In this document: positions 19,454 to 27,766 of the stretch, piece after piece
How the letters are laid out: every line of letters begins with the position of its first letter
Numbering within the stretch: position 1 is the stretch's first letter
Assembly (NCBI GenBank): GCA_021810635.1
Contig: JAJZIH010000005.1
Span: forward strand, 1-64,000
DNA: 64,000 nt
From: Pseudomonadota bacterium
Lineage (GTDB): Bacteria > Pseudomonadota > Gammaproteobacteria > JAKAQQ01
Direction of reading: 5' to 3'
Position numbers and translations under genes: made by a program
The notes under the pieces: generated by a model
Told to the model about the DNA's origin: nothing
The model's database searches: none
The model's input: the letters and a program-made list of their open reading frames with translations, nothing else

Positions 19454-20052
19454 CTGGCGGCGAAATGGTGGTCGATCACGGCACAAATGACGTGCAGGAT
19501 GAGGATGTGCATCTCCTGGATACGGGCCGTGGACGGGTCCGGAACCCGGAGTTCGGTGTCTTCCGGGCGGAGGAGTGCGGCCAGCGCTCCCCCATCACGT
19601 CCAGTCAGGGCAACGATTCCCAGCCCCATCTCCTGGGCCACCCGCACCGCGGCATTGACGTTGGCGGACCGCCCGCTTGTCGACAGGGCAATCAGCGCGT
19701 CCCCGGGTTGTCCGAGGGCCCGTACGGGCTTGGCAAAGACCTCTTGGTAGGCATAGTCATTGGCGATCGACGTCAGCGTGGAAGTGTCGGTCGTGAGCGC
19801 GATGGCCGGCAGCGGACGGCGTTCAGACTCGAAGCGGTTCAGGAGTTCGGCGGAGAAATGCTGTGCATCGGCGGCCGACCCGCCATTGCCGCAGATGAGA
19901 ATCTTCCGCCCGGCCGTGAGGGTGGTGGCCAGTTGTGAAGCGGCACGGGCCACGGGTCCGGCGAGGGCGGACCGGGTGCGGCGGCAGGTCTCCAGATGCT
20001 GTTCAAAAAGGCGCTCGACGACCGGATCGATGAGGGGGGATGGTTTGTGCAT
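19450..20052 (-). CDS. SIS-domain protein, GmhA/DiaA type
   Basis: 200 residues with a single SIS domain: ICGNGGSAADAQHFSAELLNRF, then LIALSTSGRSANVNAAV. This fits sedoheptulose-7-phosphate isomerase GmhA or its paralogue DiaA, a DnaA-binding initiation factor. The Glu and His of the GmhA active site are hard to assign by eye; TARIQEMHILILHVICAVID matches the conserved C-terminal helix in both. The neighbours (uvrA, oxidase) do not include LPS heptose genes, so both roles remain open. Confidence 0.75.
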   Translation of the reverse strand: MHKPSPLIDPVVERLFEQHLETCRRTRSALAGPVARAASQLATTLTAGRKILICGNGGSAADAQHFSAELLNRFESERRPLPAIALTTDTSTLTSIANDYAYQEVFAKPVRALGQPGDALIALSTSGRSANVNAAVRVAQEMGLGIVALTGRDGGALAALLRPEDTELRVPDPSTARIQEMHILILHVICAVIDHHFAAR

Positions 20053-20100
20053 GGATGCTCCCGAATCTCAAGAGATTGTAAGCCTGGAACCGCAGGTCCA

Positions 20101-21018
20101 TCAGGAAAACCAGAACCGTTTCCGGCCCCTCTCCCGGATTTCCTCGAGGAGTCGTCCCAGAATCCCGGGTGGATTCGCCGGATCGGGTTCGCACCAGGCC
20201 AGATACAGCGTGATGGGCTCGGTCGGGCTGTGGGCGGTTAAGCGGATGACGAGCCGTCCGGCAGCGAGATCCTCCCGGATCAAATGATCGGGCAGGTGGC
20301 CCACCCCGAGTCCGGCCAGGATGGCAAGGCGTTTCGCGGCCTGGTCCGGTACACGCAGCAAATCCTGGCCCGGCAGGATCCCGAAATGCCCGGGAGGAAG
20401 TACGCGGGAGCTGTCAATGGCCGCGACGGTCCGTTCGCGCAGGATTTTCTCGGGATCAAGCGGTTCCGGTTCCCGGGCCAACGGATGGTTTGGGTGCATG
20501 ACGAAATGGAAACGGACCTCGCCGATCGGCGCCAGGCGAAACGTCCCGTCCGCCGGATAGCCCGCCAACGCCACGCCAAGAGCCAGGTCGGCCCGGCCGG
20601 CCTGGAGGGCGTCCCACAAGCCGCGCAGCACTTCCGTCGTCCAGAGGATCTCCGGCGGTCTTTGGTCTTTCGGCATCTGGTCGATGACCTCGATGACGCG
20701 CTCAGGAAGGATGAGGTCGCTCACGGCCATCCGGATCCGGTATTGCCCCCCTTGGCTCAGGGTTCTCAAACGGTCAAACCGGGACTCGGCAATGGCCAGG
20801 AGGCTACGGGACTCGGCCACGACGGTGGTTCCAAACGGCGTCGGAGTGAGCCGACGGTGGGCCCGGGTGAAAAGCGGTTGGCCCAGGTTTTTTTCGATGC
20901 GCGAAAGCTGATAACTCAGGGTCGCGGGGGACCGGTCGAGTCTACGGGCGGCTTCCGTAAGACTTCGGCTCTCCGTGATCAGTACGAGGAGACGGAGCTG
21001 GGAGAGATCGAGACGCAT
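20101..21018 (-). CDS. LysR-family transcriptional regulator
   Basis: 305 residues. The N-terminal winged helix-turn-helix has MRLDLSQLRLLVLITESRSLTEAARRL followed by RSPATLSYQLSRIEKNLGQPLFTR. The rest is a periplasmic-binding-like effector domain. It is divergent from the dioxygenase gene at 21092 with 73 bp between, the classic arrangement for LysR control of the adjacent operon. The effector is unknown. On its own strand it precedes the SIS gene by 48 nt, so it may head a longer transcript through uvrA. Confidence 0.9.
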   Translation of the reverse strand: MRLDLSQLRLLVLITESRSLTEAARRLDRSPATLSYQLSRIEKNLGQPLFTRAHRRLTPTPFGTTVVAESRSLLAIAESRFDRLRTLSQGGQYRIRMAVSDLILPERVIEVIDQMPKDQRPPEILWTTEVLRGLWDALQAGRADLALGVALAGYPADGTFRLAPIGEVRFHFVMHPNHPLAREPEPLDPEKILRERTVAAIDSSRVLPPGHFGILPGQDLLRVPDQAAKRLAILAGLGVGHLPDHLIREDLAAGRLVIRLTAHSPTEPITLYLAWCEPDPANPPGILGRLLEEIRERGRKRFWFS

Positions 21019-21091
21019 CCTTTAGATCAATTCGAACATAAGAAACGTAATTCTAGCAATTTCTTCTATAAAATAACGCTACAATAAGCGC
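21019..21091. promoter_or_regulatory. Divergent control region between lysR-type and dioxygenase genes
   Basis: A 73-bp AT-rich spacer, unlike the GC-rich surroundings. It contains a dyad AGAA-N6-TTCT (21041-21054) and, toward the dioxygenase gene, TACAAT (21080-21085) as a possible -10. These are compatible with a LysR operator and promoter, but no match to the T-N11-A consensus was clear. Confidence 0.4.
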
Positions 21092-21994
21092 ATGAAAGTC
21101 CGAACCCGGCCTCTTGTCGGAAACGGGTCCGCTCTGTCTGACAGTGCACCCAGTCGGCCCCGTGCGCTCTTTCTGAGTCACGGATCCCCGATCTATCTCG
21201 TCGAAAAGCACCCCGTGACCCGGGTCTGGAGCCAGATCGGACAGCGCATCGGGCAGGACTTCGAGGCGGTCATCGTGATTTCAGCCCATGGACAGGGGGC
21301 CCCGACCCTCTATGGCGGCGGACCGGTAACCCGGCTTGCCTACGATTTTTACGGCTTTCCCGCGGACTGCTACACCAGAACCTGGTCTCCACCCGGAAAC
21401 TCCGCACTGGCCCGCAGTCTTTGCGCCGAAATGAGCCGGGCAACCGGTCAGACCGTCGCGAGCCGGTACGACGGTCCCTTGGATCACGGGGTCTGGCTGC
21501 CCCTGAGCTTCCTCTGGCCAGATCCCTCATGTCCGGTTTTCTCATTGGGGCTGCCACCAGCCCAGGATCCGGCCGAGTGGTGGCGGTGGGGAGAGCGTTT
21601 AAAGCCACTTTCCGAGCGTCCCTATCTCTGGATCGGGAGCGGTGGTCTCGTCCACAACCTGGGAGCTCTCGAGCGCGACCAGCATGATCCTGAAGGAACC
21701 CGCTGGGCCCGCCAGTTTGCCGATTGGGTGGTCGAAGCCGCAGTCCGCTCCGACTGGGATGCTCTCGTCCATCCCGACCGGGGCCCCCATGCCGCGCGGG
21801 CGTTGCCGACGCTCGAACATTACGGTCCACTGCTCACGATCGGCGCGCTGATCAGACCCGACCGGCTGGTACCGTACTACCAGGCCTTTGACTACGGGAG
21901 CCTCGGGCTCCATATCCTGATCGAAGAGTTGGCCCAAGGCTGGCTCGCCGCTCTCCCCTCTGCCACTCCAGGAGCCGTCCGCCATGCCTCATGA
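21092..21994 (+). CDS. DODA-type extradiol ring-opening dioxygenase family protein
   Basis: 300 residues of the class III extradiol family (LigB/YgiD/DODA). LFLSHGSPIYLVEKHP holds the first metal His, VIVISAHGQGA the second, and RYDGPLDHGVWLPLSFL a third conserved His. The bacterial members act on catechol-type diols, often of unknown physiological substrate. Together with the following YceI, WrbA and dienelactone hydrolase genes it suggests handling of aromatic or quinone compounds. It overlaps the YceI gene by 11 nt. Confidence 0.85.
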   Translation: MKVRTRPLVGNGSALSDSAPSRPRALFLSHGSPIYLVEKHPVTRVWSQIGQRIGQDFEAVIVISAHGQGAPTLYGGGPVTRLAYDFYGFPADCYTRTWSPPGNSALARSLCAEMSRATGQTVASRYDGPLDHGVWLPLSFLWPDPSCPVFSLGLPPAQDPAEWWRWGERLKPLSERPYLWIGSGGLVHNLGALERDQHDPEGTRWARQFADWVVEAAVRSDWDALVHPDRGPHAARALPTLEHYGPLLTIGALIRPDRLVPYYQAFDYGSLGLHILIEELAQGWLAALPSATPGAVRHAS

Positions 21995-22604
21995 TCACCT
22001 GAAACGTACCCGTTCGTGGATTGTCGTGCTGGGTCTTGCCGTAAGCATCGCCACGGCACACGCCGCCATCTACCAGCTCAACCCGCCGCATACCTACCCC
22101 CAGTTCGAGATTCGACACCTCGTTTTCTCCCTGATCCACGGCCAGTTCAACAAGACCCGGGGCTATCTTCGGCTCAACCGGAAGACCGGCCAGGCCGGTG
22201 TCGTGGCCAAGATCTGGGTCCGTTCCCTGGATACCGGTTTCGCCCCGCGCGACCATGACCTCATGGCCAAGCCTTTTTTCGACGCCCGGCGCTATCCCTA
22301 CCTGTTTTTCCGCTCGACCAGGGTGGTGTTCCACGGACGGCACCGGGCGACTCTTACGGGAATCCTCACGATGAGGGGCGTCTCGCGCCCGGTGGTTCTC
22401 CAGGTCACGCGGATTCACTGTGCGGTGAGCCCGCTCAACCAGAAACGGGTCTGCGGATTCGATGCCCAAGGTTCCCTCGAGCGGTCCTGGTTCGGTGTGG
22501 ACGGCCTCCTGCCGATGCTGCCCGATCGGGTCCGTCTGATTCTCAACGCCGATGCGGTCATCATGAAACATCCCCCGGCCGCGGTGCGGAAAGCACTTCG
22601 CTAA
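21984..22604 (+). CDS. YceI-family periplasmic protein
   Basis: 206 residues with a Sec signal (RSWIVVLGLAVSIATAHA) and the YceI lipocalin-like barrel: YPQFEIRHLVFSLIHGQFNKTRG, then SLDTGFAPRDHDLMAKPFFD. YceI proteins bind isoprenoid lipids such as ubiquinone-8. Translation is probably coupled to the upstream dioxygenase gene. The barrel pattern is strong; ligand is inferred from family. Confidence 0.88.
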   Translation: MPHDHLKRTRSWIVVLGLAVSIATAHAAIYQLNPPHTYPQFEIRHLVFSLIHGQFNKTRGYLRLNRKTGQAGVVAKIWVRSLDTGFAPRDHDLMAKPFFDARRYPYLFFRSTRVVFHGRHRATLTGILTMRGVSRPVVLQVTRIHCAVSPLNQKRVCGFDAQGSLERSWFGVDGLLPMLPDRVRLILNADAVIMKHPPAAVRKALR

Positions 22605-22648
22605 TCACCCACGAACAGTCTTCCTGTTAAAAGTAAGGAGATCGATCC

Positions 22649-23293
22649 ATGAAAACCAAGGTTCTCGTCATTTTCTACAGCATGTATGGCCACCTTTACC
22701 AGATGGCGGAAAAAGTGGCTGCGGGTGCCCGCTCGGTTCCCGATACCGAAGTCGTCGTGAGCCAGGTCCCGGAACTGGTCCCGGATGCGGTGCTCGAAAA
22801 ATCTGGTGCCAAGGCCGCCCGCCGGAGTTTCGGGCATGTGCCCATGGCCCAGATCGACGACCTCCGCGATGCCGATGCGATCCTGTTCGGGACTCCCACG
22901 CGTTTTGGCAACATGTGTGCGCAGATGAAGAATTTCCTCGACCAGACCGGTCCGCTCTGGGCGGAGGGCGCGCTCATCGGCAAAGTCGCGAGCGTCTTTC
23001 TCGGAACTGCAAGCCAGCATGGCGGGCAGGAAACGACCGCCCTGACCTTCTATCCCATTCTGGTCCACCACGGCATGATCGTCGTGGGGGTGCCCTACAG
23101 CGAGACCCGCCTGACCACGCTTGAGGAGATTACGGGCGGAGGGCCATACGGGGCCGGCACCCTGTCCGGCACGGACGGACGACGGCAGCCTTCGGCGAAT
23201 GAACTGGCCATCGCGGAAACCCAGGGGCGGCATGTGGCCCGGATTGCCCGCGAGCTCAAGCTTGGCCGCGAACGGGTCCGGTCGGCATCCTAG
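22649..23293 (+). CDS. wrbA: NAD(P)H:quinone oxidoreductase, WrbA type
   Basis: 214 residues, flavodoxin fold binding [23 protein letters not shown] is the phosphate loop, [19 protein letters not shown] the isoalloxazine contact, and HGGQETTAL a WrbA signature. WrbA reduces quinones by two electrons, avoiding semiquinone. TAAGGAG precedes the ATG. The C-terminal 15 residues extend slightly past the usual end. Confidence 0.92.
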   Translation: MKTKVLVIFYSMYGHLYQMAEKVAAGARSVPDTEVVVSQVPELVPDAVLEKSGAKAARRSFGHVPMAQIDDLRDADAILFGTPTRFGNMCAQMKNFLDQTGPLWAEGALIGKVASVFLGTASQHGGQETTALTFYPILVHHGMIVVGVPYSETRLTTLEEITGGGPYGAGTLSGTDGRRQPSANELAIAETQGRHVARIARELKLGRERVRSAS

Positions 23294-23346
23294 TTGGCCT
23301 GCGGCACGAGATTGATCCAACCCGCATTCTTTCCGAGGAGGTTCCA

Positions 23347-24072
23347 ATGAAAAGCGAAACCGTGAGCTATGGTCATGAGGGTGTGGATTTGGAAGCCTAC
23401 GTGGCCTATGACGAGCAGCGGACCGGCTCGCGTCCCGCAATCCTGATCGCCCATGAGTGGTTTGGGATCAGCGATCATGAGCGTGAGGCTGCCCGACAGC
23501 TCGCCCACTCCGGTTATCTGGCCTTTGCCGCGGATCTCTATGGCGTCCGGAACCGGCCCCAGACGACTGAGGAAGCGGCCCGGATGGCGACCGAATACCG
23601 GGCGGGTGACCGGCATCTCCTGCGCGGACGCGTGAGTGCTGCTCTGACCGAGATGAAAAAGCATCCACAGGCCCGGAAAGGGGCAACGGGAGCGCTCGGA
23701 TTCTGTTTCGGAGGGACTGCCGTCCTGGAGCTGGCACGCAGTGGTGCCGAAACCCGCGGGGTGGTGAGTTTTCACGGCGGCTTGGCTCCATCCACGGCAT
23801 CGCGTTCTCCCAAGGTCCACGCTGCGGTTCTCGCCCTCCATGGGGCGGATGACCCCTTCGTACCAGCGGCCGAAGTGGCAGCGTTCCAGGAGGAGATGAG
23901 GAGCCGGGCGGTCGACTGGCAGCTCGTTTTCTATGGTGGAGCAGTGCACAGCTTCACCAACCCGAAGGCGGGTAGTGACCCAAGCCAGGGATTGGCCTAT
24001 GAACCGCGCTCGGCAGCACGCGCCTGGCAGGCTGCTCTCGCTTTTTTCGAGGAACGGTTCGCTGGGGGTTAG
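23347..24072 (+). CDS. Dienelactone hydrolase family protein
   Basis: 241 residues, alpha/beta hydrolase. The triad is visible: Cys in GALGFCFGG, Asp in LHGADDPFVP, His in YGGAVHSFTN. Family members open dienelactones of chloroaromatic degradation, but many act on other esters. TCCGAGGAGGTTCC gives a strong ribosome site. It is last in the run dioxygenase-YceI-wrbA. Confidence 0.9.
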   Translation: MKSETVSYGHEGVDLEAYVAYDEQRTGSRPAILIAHEWFGISDHEREAARQLAHSGYLAFAADLYGVRNRPQTTEEAARMATEYRAGDRHLLRGRVSAALTEMKKHPQARKGATGALGFCFGGTAVLELARSGAETRGVVSFHGGLAPSTASRSPKVHAAVLALHGADDPFVPAAEVAAFQEEMRSRAVDWQLVFYGGAVHSFTNPKAGSDPSQGLAYEPRSAARAWQAALAFFEERFAGG

Positions 24073-24075
24073 GCG

Positions 24076-24092
24076 GCCGGGAGAAACCCGGC
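24076..24092. terminator. Weak hairpin between convergent genes
   Basis: GCCGGG-agaaa-CCCGGC lies between the dienelactone hydrolase stop (24072) and the cytochrome c stop (24115). There is no T tract on either side, so it may slow polymerase from both directions but is not a classical intrinsic terminator. Confidence 0.3.
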
Positions 24093-24114
24093 GTCCGCAT
24101 CCAACGTCCCGGAG

Positions 24115-24726
24115 TCAGTGCAGTCCCTGCAGGTAACTGGCCACGGCCTTGATCTGCGCCGGGGTGAGACGGGAGGCCACGTAGTTCATCATGCCGTGGT
24201 TCGTGCTTTTTCTTTTCCCATCGGCGAAAGCTTTGAGCTGATCAACCAGATAAGGCGCCCATTGGCCAGCGAGGCGGGGATAAGCCGCCGGTTCATTGCC
24301 CATGCCATCCGGGCCATGGCAGGCCATGCAGGCCGGGACCCCCTGCTTCGGCAGGCCGCCGCGGAAAATCCGCTGGCCCAAGGCCACCAACTTCGGATTT
24401 GCGGTGCCCGGTGACATCTTCTGTTTCGAAAAAAAACGGGCCACCGAATCCATCTGTGCCGGGGTCAGGGACTGGGCCATGGAGGACATGATCGGGTTGC
24501 TTCGGCGGCCCGATTTGAAGTCCTGGAGGGAATGAATGATATAGGCTTGACCTTGGCCTGCAAGTTTCGGGAAGCTCGGGGTCAGGCTGTTGCCATCCGG
24601 GCCATGGCAGGCCGAACAGACGTTCTGCGCGAGTGCGGCACCGCTGGGAGGCGCCGCCCGGGCCGGGATCGCCCCACCCAGGAAGACGAAACTCGCGCTA
24701 CACAACACGACCACCGACCACTTCAT
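24115..24726 (-). CDS. Diheme class I cytochrome c (cytochrome c4-like)
   Basis: 203 residues from ATG 24726 (MKWSVVVLC), with GAGGAG about 10 nt upstream; longer starts at 24744 or 24753 exist. A signal peptide ends near ARAAPP. Two heme motifs, CSACH and CMACH, head duplicated domains, each with a distal Met region (NPIMSSMAQSLT; MMNYVASRLT). Such periplasmic proteins donate electrons to terminal oxidases. The aa3 oxidase encoded at 46618-50176 is a plausible partner, though the genes are distant. Confidence 0.92.
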   Translation of the reverse strand: MKWSVVVLCSASFVFLGGAIPARAAPPSGAALAQNVCSACHGPDGNSLTPSFPKLAGQGQAYIIHSLQDFKSGRRSNPIMSSMAQSLTPAQMDSVARFFSKQKMSPGTANPKLVALGQRIFRGGLPKQGVPACMACHGPDGMGNEPAAYPRLAGQWAPYLVDQLKAFADGKRKSTNHGMMNYVASRLTPAQIKAVASYLQGLH

Positions 24727-24909
24727 GATCCGGGCACTCCTCATGAATAACATTTGGCTGGGAACCGGTCACATCCGCGAAGCCCTTATTGTAACCGAGG
24801 ACTCGCTCGAGCGTCCATCCGGAACCCGAAAAGGGAACCGGGGCGGGCTCCCCGCTCCTGTCCGCCCGCCATCCAGAATAGAATATCCTCCTCTCCCTCC
24901 GGTCTCCAT

Positions 24910-25908
24910 GTGAAACGATCTTTCGGACTCCCGCTCGTCATGGCTCTCGGGATCGTCGGCGTTGGCCTGATGGCGGTACTGACGGGTTTCCATGGCGTGG
25001 TGAGGGCCTTGGCCACCGCAGGTTGGGGGCTCCTCTGGCTGGTTCCCCTGCATGTCCTCACCATCGGGCTGGACAGCGAGGGGTGGCATGACCTGCTCTG
25101 GAACCAGGGCCATCGGCTGTCACGCTCCTATCTGGGATGGGCCGCCTGTGTCCGGGAGGCGATGCACGCTCTCGTGCCGATCAGTGCAGGTGGTGTGACG
25201 GCCGGGATCCGGTTGCTTTGGATCCGTGGGGTCCCTTTGGCCGAGGCCGTGGCCAACGTGGTCGTCGAGGGAACGCTCACCGTAGCGAGTGAATGGCTGC
25301 TCGTTTTCATGACCCTGATCGCAGCGCTCTGGTGGCTCCCGCGGGCCGGGCCCCTGACCGCCGTTGTGGGGCTCCTGCTTGCGGGATCTGCGGTTGTTCT
25401 GGGACTCATCTTCTGGGCCCAGATCCACGGGCGTGTTTTCGAATGGATGAGCCGCCAGAGTCTCCGCCTGAATGCGCGGTTCCGTTCCGCTGACACGCCG
25501 GCCGATCCCCAGGCGCTCAGGAGAGCGGTCCGGGGAATCTACGGCCATCCCGGGGCACTCGTCCGGTGCACCCTCTGGCAGATGGCGAGTATCGGTGCCG
25601 GCGGTGTCGAGATCTGGATCATTTTCCGTCTCATGCATCTTCCCGGTAGCCTAGTGTTTGCCCTGTTGCTCCAGTGTCTCGGGCGGGCCGTTCGTTCCTT
25701 CACGTTTTTCATGCCGGGGGGGATCGGGATCCAGGAGGCGGTCTATGCTCTCCTCGCTCCGGTCGGACAGATGAGCCCGGCCATGGGCATCGCCATCTCC
25801 CTGGCTTCGAGGTTCCGGGATCTCCTTTTCGGTCTGCCGTTGCTCGTCTCCTGGCAACGAGTCGAATCCCGGTGGATGCACCGCGAACGTGCCCGGACCG
25901 CCGGATGA
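24910..25908 (+). CDS. Flippase-like integral membrane protein (HpnL-like)
   Basis: 332 residues from GTG 24910, about eight membrane spans. WGLLWLVPLHVLTIGLDSEGW and the late GGIGIQEAVYALL and SLASRFRDLLFGLPLL match the lysylphosphatidylglycerol synthase TM/flippase-like family, and recall the hopanoid-associated HpnL. No hopanoid gene is adjacent, so substrate is open. No Shine-Dalgarno is seen before the GTG; ATG 24940 is an alternative. The preceding 156 bp (24754-24909) hold nothing recognised. Confidence 0.7.
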   Translation: MKRSFGLPLVMALGIVGVGLMAVLTGFHGVVRALATAGWGLLWLVPLHVLTIGLDSEGWHDLLWNQGHRLSRSYLGWAACVREAMHALVPISAGGVTAGIRLLWIRGVPLAEAVANVVVEGTLTVASEWLLVFMTLIAALWWLPRAGPLTAVVGLLLAGSAVVLGLIFWAQIHGRVFEWMSRQSLRLNARFRSADTPADPQALRRAVRGIYGHPGALVRCTLWQMASIGAGGVEIWIIFRLMHLPGSLVFALLLQCLGRAVRSFTFFMPGGIGIQEAVYALLAPVGQMSPAMGIAISLASRFRDLLFGLPLLVSWQRVESRWMHRERARTAG

Positions 25909-25960
25909 AGATCCGGGCATCCCGATCTGTTCCGGCCGGAGGGACAGCGGGAGGGATTCC

Positions 25961-27235
25961 GTGAGCGTTGAACCCGACCGTGGTTTCCGCGAGGTTTGGC
26001 GGTGGCGGATGGCCCGTGCGGTCCGCCACTTCGTCAACCGGGCCGGCCCGTTCTGGGATGCCGTGACGCACCGGTCGCGCCGGGTCAGCCCGGATGACCT
26101 TCTGGAAGCCGCCGCCCGGGAAACCGGTCTGTCGGATTTTGGGGATCCGCCGCTTGAGGTGCCGCTCCGGATGCTGGCCGAATCTATTGCCCACGAGGCC
26201 CGGCTCAGCCATCTCGGCAGGTTGGGCTTCCACTGGGACACGTTCCGGCTGCTCGTGAACCGGCTCTGGATCACGGAGACCCTGAAGCGTTACCCCGAAG
26301 TGGGTCAGGAGCGCATCGAATCCCCGGTCTTCATCACGGGCCTGCCGCGGACTGCCAGTACCTTCCTGCAGACCCTGTTTCTACAGGATCCGGCCAACCG
26401 GTCCCCGCGGGTCTGGGAGGTCACCTATCCGCGTCCGGGCAGGGGCCGGCCCCTGGATTTTCGGGTCTGGCAACGGAAAGTCAAGCACGAGCTCACCTGG
26501 CTCGACTTTCTGGAGCCCGACTTCCAGAGCGTCTATCCGATCGCTTGGGATTCTCCCCAGGAATGCAGTGAAATCCTGAGTCACAGCTTCGAGAGCTATC
26601 GGTTCGATACCACCTACGAGATCCCCTCCTACCTGCGGTGGATGGACCGCCGGGACCCGGACCCGGCCCATGTACTCCACCGCCGCTTCCTACAGTTACT
26701 GCAGTTCCAGGGGGGGGCGGGACGCTGGGTGCTCAAGGCCCCTGACCACATTTTTTCGCTGGGTGCTCTTCTTGAGACCTATCCGGATGCGCGCGTCATC
26801 GTGACCCATCGCGATCCGGCATCCGTTCTGCCGTCGGTGGTGGCTCTGACAGCGCTCCTGCATGGTCTGTTCAGCGATGCGCTGAGCCTGGACCAGGTCC
26901 GGCACAAGGTGACGGAACGCTGGATCGAAGGGGCGCGACGGATTGTTGCCTTCACGGAAACGCCGGTCAACCCGGAGGTTCGCGTGACCCATGTTTTTTA
27001 CGACGAGTTGACGCAGGATCCCATGAGAATCATGGAGCGACTCTACGGGTTTTTGGGCTGGGCTTGGACGGAGGAAACGCCTGCGGCTATCGTCGATTAC
27101 CTCAACCGATCGCGGGCCGGTCGCTACCCTCCCAACCGCTTCCAGGGGGAACTCGCGGACCTCATGCCACCCCCCCTCGTCCGCGAACAGTTTGCCCGCT
27201 ACCTCATGACCTTCGGAATCCGCGCCGAGGCCTGA
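25961..27235 (+). CDS. Sulfotransferase family protein
   Basis: 424 residues from GTG 25961, chosen because GGGAGG lies 5 nt upstream. The PAPS-binding loops are visible: FITGLPRTASTFLQTLF (5'-phosphosulfate) and ARVIVTHRDPASVLPS (3'-phosphate). It resembles Sulfotransfer_3 proteins, which sulfate lipids, sterols or carbohydrates. The N-terminal 100 residues are extra to the catalytic core. Fifty-two bases separate it from the flippase-like gene, suggesting the pair modifies and moves a lipid, which is inference. Confidence 0.85.
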   Translation: MSVEPDRGFREVWRWRMARAVRHFVNRAGPFWDAVTHRSRRVSPDDLLEAAARETGLSDFGDPPLEVPLRMLAESIAHEARLSHLGRLGFHWDTFRLLVNRLWITETLKRYPEVGQERIESPVFITGLPRTASTFLQTLFLQDPANRSPRVWEVTYPRPGRGRPLDFRVWQRKVKHELTWLDFLEPDFQSVYPIAWDSPQECSEILSHSFESYRFDTTYEIPSYLRWMDRRDPDPAHVLHRRFLQLLQFQGGAGRWVLKAPDHIFSLGALLETYPDARVIVTHRDPASVLPSVVALTALLHGLFSDALSLDQVRHKVTERWIEGARRIVAFTETPVNPEVRVTHVFYDELTQDPMRIMERLYGFLGWAWTEETPAAIVDYLNRSRAGRYPPNRFQGELADLMPPPLVREQFARYLMTFGIRAEA

Positions 27236-27469
27236 TCCGCACCGGTTGCAGCGGACCAAAAGTGATTGGCAACGGAGTTGAAGGAGAAAGATGATCGCCG
27301 TTTCAGCCGGATATGAACCCGTTTCTCCACGGGAGCACCGGTCTATTTGGGGACAGCGGTGTCCCTCCGCTTGACAAATCTCGGGGGGCAGAATCGAAAA
27401 TAGCTGGGTAACTCTACCCGGCTGGCATTGGAAACAATCACTCGCGGATGACACGAAGGAGGTTTTGCA

Positions 27470-27655
27470 ATGAACATCAAGAGACCTCCAGTCGGTCAAG
27501 TTCTTCTCTTTTTCCCATTCCTAGTGTCCCTGCTTTTTGGCGCAGCCATTGCGGGCGTTGGACCCATTCACGTTACGCCTGCTTGTACAAGGCCTCCGAT
27601 TCAAAAGGGAGCCTGTCTTAGCCAGCAAGGCCACTGGGTCTGCTATAAGGAATAA
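27470..27655 (+). CDS. Small secreted protein of unknown function, three cysteines
   Basis: 61 residues: a basic N-terminus, a strong hydrophobic signal (VLLFFPFLVSLLFGAAIAG) and a ~33-residue mature part with three Cys and a terminal GHWVCYKE. AAGGAGG seven bases before the ATG is one of the best ribosome sites in the window. Upstream is a hairpin GCTGGGTA-ACTC-TACCCGGC (27404-27422). Codons such as AGA, CTA and ACA are rarer in neighbours, suggesting different origin. I do not recognise it; a signalling, toxin-like or envelope role are all possible. Confidence 0.65.
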   Translation: MNIKRPPVGQVLLFFPFLVSLLFGAAIAGVGPIHVTPACTRPPIQKGACLSQQGHWVCYKE

Positions 27656-27766
27656 GTTTCACAGCTGTCAGCTGTACCACCGGTTCATTCGTCATCGGGT
27701 GATACAGGTGGTATGCTGCCTTTATCGTTCCTGACCATCAAGGTAAGTTAAGGAGGATGGGCTCTG

